5,189 bases of DNA, taken from NCBI GenBank assembly GCA_016189825.1, contig JACPRR010000131.1, positions 1 through 5,189 on the forward strand, in the 5' to 3' direction. Below, piece by piece: positions 1 through 4,644 of this stretch. Under the pieces are notes generated by a model, which searched no databases, was not told the origin of the DNA, and worked only from the letters and a program-made list of their open reading frames with translations. Positions within the stretch are counted from its first letter, which is position 1; each line of letters begins with the position of its first letter. Source of the stretch: Chloroflexota bacterium (lineage in GTDB: Bacteria; Chloroflexota; Dehalococcoidia; JACPPY01). The position numbers and the translations under genes were made by a program.

Positions 1-108
1 GAGCATGACCGCGAGCAGCGCGATGGGCAGGAGGAGGCTGAAGGCGAGGTCTCCCCTGTCCTTTAGGTAGGAGCGGACCTCAAGCAGCGCCAGGTGAACG
101 GCTCGCAT
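1..108 (-). CDS. ABC-2 type transporter permease, N-terminal fragment (runs off the left edge)
   Basis: Only the first 36 codons lie in the window. They read from ATG at 108 as a short polar, amphipathic N-terminus (MRAVHLALLEVRSYLKDRGD) followed by the start of a strongly hydrophobic stretch rich in Leu, Ala and Ile. This is the usual beginning of an ABC-2 family membrane permease: a cytoplasmic lead-in followed by the first membrane helix. An in-frame TAG two codons before the ATG fixes this as the first possible start. No good Shine-Dalgarno sequence precedes it. The gene follows the ABC ATPase at 274-1023 on the same strand, which is the normal order for such exporters, so it is inferred to be the membrane partner of that ATPase. 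With so little sequence, the family assignment rests mostly on this context. Confidence 0.68.
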   Translation of the reverse strand, partial: MRAVHLALLEVRSYLKDRGDLAFSLLLPIALLAVML

Positions 109-153
109 ATGCTATCGACCGGCACTGGCTGCATAGGTCGCCGTTACGTAGAA

Positions 154-180
154 GAGATTCCTCGACAAGCTCGGAATGAC
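154..180. repeat. Short degenerate palindromic repeat between the permease and ATPase genes
   Basis: The segment contains ATTCC, a short middle section, then GGAAT followed by GAC. It can fold as a small imperfect hairpin (157-177). Its right end, GGAATGAC, matches the right end of the larger elements at 1095-1181 and 3913-4066, so it looks like a worn or truncated relative. The rest of the 165 bp gap (109-273) shows no gene. Confidence 0.45.
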
Positions 181-273
181 ATGCTTGTCACCCTTAGCCC
201 TTCGGTAGAATCCAGGGCAAACGATAACGAAGGGTCTCTTCCCGCACATGACGCGAATTGCTGCAACCAAGTG

Positions 274-1023
274 TTAGTCCCTCAGGCTCCGTCCGGTCAG
301 TTTGAGGAACACATCTTCGAGTGTCACCCGGTCGGGCGGGCCGAGCCTCTTCTTCAGTTCGACGGGGGTATCCAGGGCAACCACTTTGCCGCCATCCATG
401 ATGGCCACGCGGTCGCAGAGCCGGTCGGCCTCCTCCATGTAGTGCGTGGTGTAAAGTATGGTCTTGCCCTCCTCTTTCAAGCGGCGCAGGGTCTCGAATA
501 TGTTGTTGCGCGATTGGGGATCGATCCCGACGGTGGGCTCGTCAAGGAAAAGGAGCTGCGGGTGGCCCATCAGGGCGATGCCCAGGTTCAGGCGCCGCTT
601 CATGCCGCCGGAGAACTTCTCTACCCGGCCTTTGCAGTGGTCGGAAAGGCCGATGAGTTCGAGGACTGTCTGTGCCTGGGCCCGGGACTCCTTGCCGTCC
701 AGGCCCACCATGCGGCCGAAGAAGACCAGGTTGTCTGTCGCGGAGAACTCGGGGTACAGCGCCAGGTCCTGGGGGCACACGCCGATGAGCGCCCGGATAG
801 CGTCCGCTTTCGACTTGAGCGAGTGTCCTCCGACGACGACGTCTCCGCGGTCGGGCCTGAGCACCGTGGACATGATGCGGATGGGTGTGGTCTTCCCGGC
901 GCCGTTGGGGCCGAGGAGTCCGAATACTTCTCGCCTGTTTATGGAGAGGGAGACGCCGTCAACGGCCTTTTGCCCGTTGAAGCTCTTGTAGAGGTTTTGA
1001 GCAATGAGAAACTCTTCCGGCAT
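274..1023 (-). CDS. ABC transporter ATP-binding protein (ABC-2/DrrA-type exporter ATPase)
   Basis: This 249-residue protein has all the marks of an ABC ATPase. Walker A is GPNGAGKTT (residues 38-46), the Q-loop Gln is at 85 (CPQD), the signature is FSGGMKRR (137-144), Walker B with the catalytic Glu is LLFLDEPT (157-164), the D-loop follows at 166-169, and the switch His is 194 (TTHYMEEAD). The C-terminus TLEDVFLKLTGR is typical of the DrrA/CcmA-like group, which powers two-component exporters of drugs, lipids or polysaccharides. It is cytoplasmic and should pair with the permease that begins 165 bp downstream. The ATG at 1023 has a strong GGAGG five bases upstream (1029-1033). The protein is shorter than drug-export members of about 310 residues because the C-terminal extension is compact. 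One oddity is Pro47 directly after the Walker A Thr-Thr, where Thr or Ser is usual. The substrate is unknown. Confidence 0.95.
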   Translation of the reverse strand: MPEEFLIAQNLYKSFNGQKAVDGVSLSINRREVFGLLGPNGAGKTTPIRIMSTVLRPDRGDVVVGGHSLKSKADAIRALIGVCPQDLALYPEFSATDNLVFFGRMVGLDGKESRAQAQTVLELIGLSDHCKGRVEKFSGGMKRRLNLGIALMGHPQLLFLDEPTVGIDPQSRNNIFETLRRLKEEGKTILYTTHYMEEADRLCDRVAIMDGGKVVALDTPVELKKRLGPPDRVTLEDVFLKLTGRSLRD

Positions 1024-1094
1024 GAGCTCCTCCCCGCGGGTCCGCGTCGCATTCCGAGCGTCCCGCGAAATGGGAACAAAATTTGAGCGAATTC

Positions 1095-1181
1095 GTCATA
1101 CCGGTCCTTCAGCCGAAGGACGGTATCCAGAGAACCCGGTGTCCCAGGCTTTCTGGATTCCGGCTCAGGGGCCGGAATGAC
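1095..1181. repeat. Dispersed palindromic element, copy A (87 bp, compact form)
   Basis: The element starts GTCATACCGG and ends CCGGAATGAC, which are inverted repeats of each other at 9 of 10 positions. Inside are two hairpins. The left one is ATACCG (1098-1103) against CGGTAT (1121-1126), with GTCCTTC/GAAGGAC pairing inside it. The right one is ATTCCGGC against GCCGGAAT (1157-1178). The 40 bases at 1151-1190 match 4036-4075 at 39 of 40 positions, and 1090-1110 matches 3908-3928 exactly, so the shared unit extends a few bases past the inverted ends. It encodes nothing and resembles a REP- or MITE-like element. It fills most of the gap between the dehydrogenase and ATPase genes. Confidence 0.8.
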
Positions 1182-1233
1182 GTTTCGCGGGAGCCTCCAT
1201 TCCTGGCGAGTGGGATGGAAGGCGTCGAAGGGG

Positions 1234-1239
1234 ATTATA
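1234..1239 (-). promoter_or_regulatory. Possible -10 box (TATAAT) for the ABC exporter genes
   Basis: The minus strand carries a perfect TATAAT here. The best -35 candidate, TTGCGA (1259-1264), is only a partial match and is spaced 19 bp away. If used, it would drive the ATPase gene through a leader of about 200 bases that includes the palindromic element. The -10 match is clear, but use as a promoter is an inference. Confidence 0.3.
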
Positions 1240-1267
1240 CTATGGCGGGTTTCTGCGTCGCAAAGTG

Positions 1268-2296
1268 CTATTTCTGAGGCTCGATGATGACCTTGACGGA
1301 CTTCCCGGCTTCAGCCACCAGCTTGAACCCTTCTCCAGTCTCTGCCAGCGGAAGCCGGTGGGTGATCATGTCAACAACGTTCACGCGGCGGCGATGTATG
1401 AGGTCGAGCGCGTCCTGGTAATCGGCCGGGCTGCCGGCATAGGTCGTGGTGAGCGTGACGTCGTTCCGCCAGAAGAAGTCATTGATGGACAGCGGTATGG
1501 TCGCTCCCGGTGCCGTGGGCGCGAATAGCAGCACGGCGCCGCCGCGTTCGACAGACTTCAACGCCTGGCCGATCGCGGTGAGGGCGCCGGTGCACACGAT
1601 GACAGTATCGGCCAGCCTGCCCTGGTTCAGCTCACGCAGCCGCGCGGGGATGTCTTCGCCGGCGCCAAGTGCGGCATCGGCGCCCAGGCTGCGCGCCATG
1701 GCGAGGCGGTAGTCGGAGATATCGGTTGCCGCGATGGGCCCAGCGCCGAGCGCACGCGCCAGGTGCACGTGAAGAAGGCCGGCGATCCCGCTCCCGATGA
1801 CAAGCACGCTCGCGCCCGGCCGCATGCCGGCCTGCCGCTGACCGCGCAACACGCAGGCGAGCGGCTCAACGAACGTTGCCTCTTCGAAGGATACGTTGTC
1901 CGGAAGGTGGAACACACCGCGGTCGACGTTGATCGCGGGCAGGCGGACGAATTCGGCAAAACCGCCGGGGTCGAAGTTGGTCGCCCGCAGCGTGTCGCAA
2001 GCCGTGTGGTGCCCGGTGAGGCAGTAGTGGCAGGTGTTGCAGGGGACATGGTGAGCGACCGCAATGCGATCGCCGGGCCTGAGCCGGCCGACTCCCGGGC
2101 CAACTTCCGTAACCGTTCCCGCAACCTCGTGGCCGAGCACCAGGGGGACCTTGTCCTTGCGGTACCACTCCATGACATCCGAGCCGCAAATGCCGGAGGC
2201 TTCGATGCGCATCAGGGCCTCCCCGTGCCCGATCTCCGGCGCCGGCCTGTGCTCGAGGCGCACGTCGCGGTTAGAGTAGTAGACTGCTACGCGCAT
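1268..2296 (-). CDS. Zinc-dependent medium-chain alcohol/polyol dehydrogenase (threonine/sorbitol dehydrogenase-like)
   Basis: This 342-residue protein is a full-length member of the zinc medium-chain dehydrogenase family. The catalytic zinc ligands are visible as Cys37 (GICGSD), His56-Glu57 (LGHEVAG) and Glu144 (VEPLAC). The structural zinc site is Cys86, Cys89, Cys92 and Cys100. The nucleotide-binding Rossmann fold starts at GSGIAG (168-173), and Asp192 at the end of the second strand suggests NAD rather than NADP. The family oxidises a secondary alcohol of a sugar, polyol or amino acid to a ketone in the cytoplasm. The substrate cannot be read from sequence, though the Glu144 context groups it with threonine, sorbitol and related polyol dehydrogenases. 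The ATG at 2296 lacks a clear ribosome binding site; a possible extended -10 box lies just upstream, so the leader may be very short. The LsrF-like aldolase gene on the same strand hints at a shared carbohydrate route. Confidence 0.93.
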   Translation of the reverse strand: MRVAVYYSNRDVRLEHRPAPEIGHGEALMRIEASGICGSDVMEWYRKDKVPLVLGHEVAGTVTEVGPGVGRLRPGDRIAVAHHVPCNTCHYCLTGHHTACDTLRATNFDPGGFAEFVRLPAINVDRGVFHLPDNVSFEEATFVEPLACVLRGQRQAGMRPGASVLVIGSGIAGLLHVHLARALGAGPIAATDISDYRLAMARSLGADAALGAGEDIPARLRELNQGRLADTVIVCTGALTAIGQALKSVERGGAVLLFAPTAPGATIPLSINDFFWRNDVTLTTTYAGSPADYQDALDLIHRRRVNVVDMITHRLPLAETGEGFKLVAEAGKSVKVIIEPQK

Positions 2297-2311
2297 TCAA
2301 AACGCTCTGGC

Positions 2312-2320
2312 ATTATGGCA
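2312..2320 (-). promoter_or_regulatory. Possible extended -10 promoter element for the dehydrogenase gene
   Basis: The minus strand reads TGCCATAAT, an extended -10 (TGn plus a five-of-six match to TATAAT). It lies 15 bp before the dehydrogenase ATG. Transcription from it would start only about 9 bases upstream of the ATG, which fits the absence of a Shine-Dalgarno sequence. A TTGTCA further upstream (2338-2343) is spaced too far (20 bp) to be a convincing -35. Confidence 0.33.
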
Positions 2321-2354
2321 GGGCTGGCATTTTCCGATGACAACCGGCAAGTTC

Positions 2355-2576
2355 TCATGTCCCGCGGCGGTTCCCGCGTCTGTCTTTCTTCGGTTGTTCA
2401 AACCGGATAGTCTCGGGATGTTTTATCCTCGTCCAATCTATCCATTCTGCCCAGTTGATGTCAATTGACTCCAACTCCTTGACTCGGTGGGCGAAGCTAA
2501 GTTTTCTGGAGTGGCGCTTAAGTATCTTCTGGAAAGATTGCTCGCGAAGCTCTTCTACTGTCCCGGTAAGCTTCAT
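2355..2576 (-). CDS. Small hypothetical protein (73 residues)
   Basis: I do not recognise this protein. It is 73 residues long, highly charged and without a membrane segment. The N-terminal half (about 6-36) looks helical and basic (EELREQSFQKILKRH). The middle is Trp- and Ile-rich (INWAEWIDWTRIKHP), and the tail is very basic (KKDRRGNRRGT). A real gene is supported by a GAGGA ribosome binding site (2581-2585) four bases before the ATG, and by its place between two same-strand genes, 58 bp before the dehydrogenase start and 104 bp after the aldolase stop. Its base composition is visibly less GC-rich than the flanking enzyme genes, which suggests separate acquisition. The size and charge would suit a small regulatory or nucleic-acid-binding protein, but nothing in the sequence proves that. 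Confidence 0.55.
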   Translation of the reverse strand: MKLTGTVEELREQSFQKILKRHSRKLSFAHRVKELESIDINWAEWIDWTRIKHPETIRFEQPKKDRRGNRRGT

Positions 2577-2616
2577 GGGTTCCTCACAACGATAGAATCT
2601 AGAACGTCGCGGCCAA

Positions 2617-2645
2617 GCGGATTCCTACGTCCGCGGAAATGACGA
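2617..2645. repeat. Degenerate palindromic repeat upstream of the small hypothetical gene
   Basis: GCGG (2617-2620) pairs with CCGC (2631-2634). The stretch has the pattern GGATTCC, a short middle, then GGAAATGACG. This resembles the right-hand hairpin of the elements at 1151-1190 and 4036-4075, with a changed loop and one extra A. It is probably a decayed relative. Confidence 0.4.
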
Positions 2646-2680
2646 TGTTGAGATTGTAAGGCAGTCATTGGAACGCTACA

Positions 2681-3493
2681 CTAAGCACCAGCCCGCCCGG
2701 GGCCTGCTTCCCTGGCGCTCTGGAAGAGGTCGAGCGCCTGCTTCGCCGTCAGCCCGTCGTGGACCAGCCCCCGGATAGCCTGCATCATCCCCACAGGGTT
2801 CGGGTTCTGCCAGATATTCCGGCCCAGGTTAACGCCGATGGAGCCCTTCTGCAGCCCGTCGTAGACGAACTCAAGCACCTCCATCTCGGTATCGACCTGC
2901 GGACCTCCGGCCATGACGACGGGCACGGGGCACCCGTTCACCACCTTTTCGAAGCCGTCAGGGCACCAGTAGGTCTTGACCAGCCGTGCCCCGAGCTCCG
3001 CGGCGATGCGGCAGGCCAGGGCCAGATAACGCGAATCGCGCTTGGAAAGCTCCTTGCCGACAGCGGTCACCGCCATCACCGGTATCCCGTAGCGCTCGCC
3101 CTCGTCGACCAGTTTGGCGAGGTTGAGCAGCGACTCCTTTTCATAGTCGCTCCCGACGAACACCGAGATGCCCACCGCGGAGGCGTTGACCCGGATCGCG
3201 TCTTCCATGCCCGTTGTCAGCCCTTCATTAGCCAGGTCTTTGCCGATGACGCTCGTCCCTCCGGATACCCGGAGTATCACCGGCTTCGCGTTCGTGGGGG
3301 CGATGCAAGAGCGGAGCACGCCCCGGGTGACGAACAGGCCGTCCGCGTAGGGGAGCAGCGGCTCGACCGTCTTGTCCGGCTGCTCCAGCTTGTGTGTCGG
3401 CCCCTGGAAATAGCCGTGATCGATCGGCATGAAGACGCAACGGCCATCCTTCTGGATGAGCTGGGCCATCCTGTTTGCCATGCCCCATTCCAT
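2681..3493 (-). CDS. lsrF: LsrF/DhnA-family class I aldolase or thiolase (3-hydroxy-5-phosphonooxypentane-2,4-dione thiolase-like)
   Basis: This 270-residue protein follows E. coli LsrF along its whole length as I remember that sequence: WGMANRM near the start, then MPIDHGYFQGPT (22-33), VTRGVLRS (55-62), GSDYEKES (114-121), VKTYWCPDGFE (172-182), GCPVPVVMAGG (187-197) and GVNLGRNIWQ (220-229). Lys173 matches the Schiff-base lysine of this (beta/alpha)8-barrel family. LsrF breaks down phosphorylated autoinducer-2 by transfer to CoA; relatives cleave or form other sugar phosphates. No lsr transport or kinase genes are nearby, so the true substrate may differ. A GAGGTGA ribosome binding site (3501-3507) lies seven bases before the ATG, and an in-frame TAA six codons upstream excludes a longer start. 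It therefore lacks the roughly 30-residue N-terminal arm of E. coli LsrF. The dehydrogenase at 1268-2296 may act in the same pathway. Confidence 0.9.
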   Translation of the reverse strand: MEWGMANRMAQLIQKDGRCVFMPIDHGYFQGPTHKLEQPDKTVEPLLPYADGLFVTRGVLRSCIAPTNAKPVILRVSGGTSVIGKDLANEGLTTGMEDAIRVNASAVGISVFVGSDYEKESLLNLAKLVDEGERYGIPVMAVTAVGKELSKRDSRYLALACRIAAELGARLVKTYWCPDGFEKVVNGCPVPVVMAGGPQVDTEMEVLEFVYDGLQKGSIGVNLGRNIWQNPNPVGMMQAIRGLVHDGLTAKQALDLFQSAREAGPGRAGA

Positions 3494-3530
3494 AAGCGTG
3501 TCACCTCTTCGTTAGCGTTTGCAACGAGTA

Positions 3531-3560
3531 AGTGTAGTTAGAATACCTGCTGATAGTCAA
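3531..3560 (-). promoter_or_regulatory. Probable sigma-70-type promoter of the LsrF-like gene
   Basis: On the minus strand TTGACT (3555-3560) and TACACT (3531-3536) are separated by 18 bp. They match the -35 and -10 consensus at five and four of six positions. The predicted start near 3524 leaves a leader of about 30 bases that includes the GAGGTGA ribosome binding site. Confidence 0.45.
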
Positions 3561-3633
3561 CCGGTGCCGGTGGAACGGGGTGGACGGAAGCGGGTCCCGG
3601 CATTTGCTGGTGCGATTCAGCGTAACGGGGATT

Positions 3634-3672
3634 CTCCTCTCCCCTGGTGGCAGAGGATTAAGGAGAGGGGGT
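3634..3672. repeat. CCTCTCC..GGAGAGG inverted repeat
   Basis: A 7 bp perfect stem (CCTCTCC against GGAGAGG) encloses a loop that includes AGAGGATTA, and the second arm continues into a G-run and GTGGC. This layout resembles the dispersed CTCCCTCTCCC..GGAGAGGG-type repeats seen in intergenic DNA of many GC-rich bacteria. It has no T-run for a normal terminator. Only one copy is present here. Confidence 0.5.
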
Positions 3673-3677
3673 GGCAC

Positions 3678-3707
3678 GGATTGCTTCGCCTGAGGCGGGC
3701 TTCGCAA
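3678..3707 (+). repeat. ATTGCTTCG-type repeat, unit 1
   Basis: This 30-base unit begins GGATTGCTTCGCC and ends GGGCTTCGCAA. It matches 3832-3861 at 29 of 30 positions (T against C in the centre), the two starts being 154 bp apart. Its ends TTGC and GCAA are inverted repeats, and CGCC/GGCG pair around a TGA loop. Confidence 0.7.
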
Positions 3708-3731
3708 TACGAGTGAGAGTCACTTTTGTCT

Positions 3732-3762
3732 TTGCGAGTCCTTCGGCAGAAGGACGAAGCAA
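3732..3762 (-). repeat. ATTGCTTCG-type repeat, inverted unit 2 (strong hairpin)
   Basis: GTCCTTC (3738-3744) and GAAGGAC (3749-3755) form a perfect 7 bp stem with a GGCA loop, flanked by TTGC (3732-3735) and GCAA (3759-3762). On the minus strand the unit reads GATTGCTTCG..CTCGCAAAGAC, so it belongs to the same family as the units at 3678-3707 and 3832-3861 but points the other way. Confidence 0.65.
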
Positions 3763-3831
3763 TCTCCTTCAGCACCAAGCCTCGGGTGCGCCGGCGCCAC
3801 TGGCTGTTGGCTGTCACACTGGTGCCAAATG

Positions 3832-3861
3832 GGATTGCTTCGCCCGAGGCGGGCTTCGCAA
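3832..3861 (+). repeat. ATTGCTTCG-type repeat, unit 3
   Basis: This is a direct copy of the unit at 3678-3707 with one difference in 30 bases. Both continue into ACGA-like sequence, but similarity fades there. With the inverted unit between them, the three form a plus-minus-plus cluster. Confidence 0.7.
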
Positions 3862-3912
3862 CGACGATTCCGTGGCTCCCACAACACCGAGAAACGGACC
3901 CGGCATCAATTC

Positions 3913-4066
3913 GTCATACCGGTCCTTCGGCGCCATGGTTCCTGAGTGGCCCCTGAGGCTCTCGAAGGGCTCGAAGGGCGTGGCGCTCAGGGTAAGCTGC
4001 AGTCGGTATCCAGTCAAACGGGATCCACCCCGGGGTTCTGGATTCCGGCTCGGGGGCCGGAATGAC
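3913..4066. repeat. Dispersed palindromic element, copy B (154 bp, enlarged by a nested insert)
   Basis: It has the same ends (GTCATACCGG and CCGGAATGAC) and the same right hairpin as copy A at 1095-1181. The left hairpin stem ATACCG/CGGTAT is kept (3916-3921 and 4004-4009), but its loop has grown by about 65 bp. The extra DNA has its own inverted repeat, CCCTGAG (3951-3957) against CTCAGGG (3986-3992), and a tandem 9-base duplication CTCGAAGGG (3961-3978). This looks like a second repeat inserted into the loop of the first. The element ends about 50 bp before the toxin-antitoxin promoter. Confidence 0.78.
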
Positions 4067-4116
4067 GTTTCGCGGCAGGCTCTACAAACAGGTACTGAGG
4101 CCGTGTACGCAGGAAT

Positions 4117-4127
4117 TATGATATCAT
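4117..4127 (+). promoter_or_regulatory. Likely -10 box and overlapping palindromic operator of the toxin-antitoxin genes
   Basis: TATGAT (4117-4122) is a good -10 box, and ATGATATCAT (4118-4127) is a perfect 10 bp palindrome over it. Type II antitoxins commonly repress their own promoter by binding such a site. A start near 4129 would leave about 15 bases before the antitoxin ATG at 4145. No convincing -35 is visible, and operator function is inferred. Confidence 0.42.
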
Positions 4128-4144
4128 GTTCCCATGGTGTGGCC

Positions 4145-4360
4145 ATGAAAGTCGTGGAATCTAGAGCAGAAGTGTACTTCATCGCTCTGAAGTCCCTGAC
4201 CAGAGCAGAGAGAGAGGCGGTCATAGACCGCATCATGGACGATGCCGAATTGCAGGAGGATATCGCTGACATCGCCCTGATCAGGCGACGCAGCGGCGAG
4301 TCAACGAGAGACTTCAGAGAGTGTCTTGCTGGGAAGAAGCGCCGTACGCGAAAAGCATGA
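4145..4360 (+). CDS. Type II antitoxin partner of the RelE/ParE-family toxin
   Basis: This small acidic-then-basic protein has 71 residues from the ATG at 4145. The core LTRAEREAVIDRIMDDAELQ, followed by DIADIALIRRRSGE, looks mostly helical. It ends in a patch rich in Lys and Arg (GKKRRTRKA). It resembles short antitoxins encoded directly ahead of RelE-like toxins, in which a helical region binds and inhibits the toxin. No clear ribbon-helix-helix or helix-turn-helix domain can be named. The gene ends in TGA overlapping the toxin ATG (ATGA at 4357-4360), so the two are translationally coupled. Other in-frame starts exist at 4118 (ATG) and 4139 (GTG). I prefer 4145 because the -10 box covers 4117-4122, so a transcript from it would not contain 4118. 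The ribosome binding site is weak. The evidence is mainly the pairing with the toxin. Confidence 0.78.
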   Translation: MKVVESRAEVYFIALKSLTRAEREAVIDRIMDDAELQEDIADIALIRRRSGESTRDFRECLAGKKRRTRKA

Positions 4361-4611
4361 CGTATCGAGTCGTCATTGGTTCTTCCGCAGAAAAAGAACT
4401 GAAGAAGACGCCGGCACTGGTACGAGAACGTATTGCGAGAAAGGTCCTCTCCCTCGAAGATGACCCAAGACCGCGGGGCGTGCGCAAGCTCAGTGGTCGC
4501 GAGGAGTACAGGATTCGCGTAGGTGACTACAGGATTCTGTATACGATAGTAGATTCGGAGTTCCTGGTCACGGTGCTTGCCCTGGGCCATCGCAGAGAAA
4601 TATATCGCTGA
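4357..4611 (+). CDS. RelE/ParE-family toxin (predicted ribosome-dependent mRNA endonuclease)
   Basis: This 84-residue protein has the classic RelE pattern: KELKKTP (13-19), VRERIARKVLSLEDDPRPRG (22-41), KLSGREEYRIRVGDYRILY (44-62) and VLALGHRREIYR (73-84). RelE toxins cut mRNA in the ribosomal A site and stop translation. Arg59, Arg79 and Tyr83 line up with the active-site positions Arg61, Arg81 and Tyr87 of E. coli RelE, so it looks intact and is more likely a RelE-type RNase than a ParE-type gyrase poison, though this is inferred. A GTG at 4321 is in frame, but the ATG at 4357 overlaps the antitoxin stop and gives the normal family N-terminus (MTYRVVIGSSAEKEL). Base composition is less GC-rich than the neighbouring rph, fitting horizontal transfer. 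It ends 32 bp from the convergent rph gene. Confidence 0.93.
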   Translation: MTYRVVIGSSAEKELKKTPALVRERIARKVLSLEDDPRPRGVRKLSGREEYRIRVGDYRILYTIVDSEFLVTVLALGHRREIYR

Positions 4612-4614
4612 TCA

Positions 4615-4644
4615 AACCGGGCAGGCAAAACCGCGCCTCCGGTT
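4615..4644. terminator. Possible hairpin terminator between the convergent toxin and rph genes
   Basis: AACCGG (4615-4620) pairs with CCGGTT (4639-4644), and inside it AGGC pairs with GCCT. This gives a 10 bp stem with a 2-base bulge. It begins three bases after the toxin stop. On the plus strand a modest T-rich stretch (CTTGTTT) follows; on the minus strand no T-run follows, so it is most plausible for the toxin-antitoxin transcript. Confidence 0.4.

Larger units (their letters stand above)
3494..4144. other. Gene-free, repeat-packed intergenic region
   Basis: About 650 bp between two divergently read genes hold no convincing coding sequence. The left edge is the leader and promoter of the LsrF-like gene. 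From about 3634 to 4075 it is nearly continuous repeat DNA: a CCTCTCC/GGAGAGG hairpin, three units of an ATTGCTTCG..GCAA repeat in alternating orientation, and the large palindromic element copy B. The right edge is the promoter-operator of the toxin-antitoxin genes. Reading frames crossing it are made of hairpin repeats and show no protein family. Confidence 0.75.

Noticed and set aside
94..1086. Long plus-strand open frame of 330 codons opposite the ABC ATPase gene
   Set aside because: It lies antisense to a protein with all ABC motifs, shows no family features and is a by-product of GC-rich codon use.
1095..1181. Element copy A as a plain rho-independent terminator
   Set aside because: It has two hairpins with no T-run after either and a near-identical copy elsewhere, so it is a repeat first, although it might weakly affect termination.
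1763..2410. 215-codon plus-strand frame opposite the dehydrogenase
   Set aside because: It is antisense to a complete zinc dehydrogenase with all metal ligands, and has no recognisable domain or start signal.
2759..3541. 260-codon plus-strand frame opposite the LsrF-like gene
   Set aside because: It mirrors the aldolase gene, and its sequence has no family character.
3678..3861. CRISPR-like array from the repeated 30-base units
   Set aside because: Only three units, one inverted, with unequal spacing and no cas genes; these are dispersed palindromic repeats.
3671..4144. Long N-terminal extension in frame with the antitoxin
   Set aside because: The extension is translated hairpin repeat DNA. 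The promoter and palindrome at 4117-4127 point to the short protein from 4145.
4321..4356. GTG at 4321 as an earlier start of the toxin
   Set aside because: The ATG at 4357 overlaps the antitoxin stop as ATGA and gives the normal RelE-family N-terminus.
3814..4590. 258-codon minus-strand frame opposite the toxin-antitoxin genes
   Set aside because: It crosses repeats and is antisense to a clear RelE-family toxin with a coupled antitoxin.
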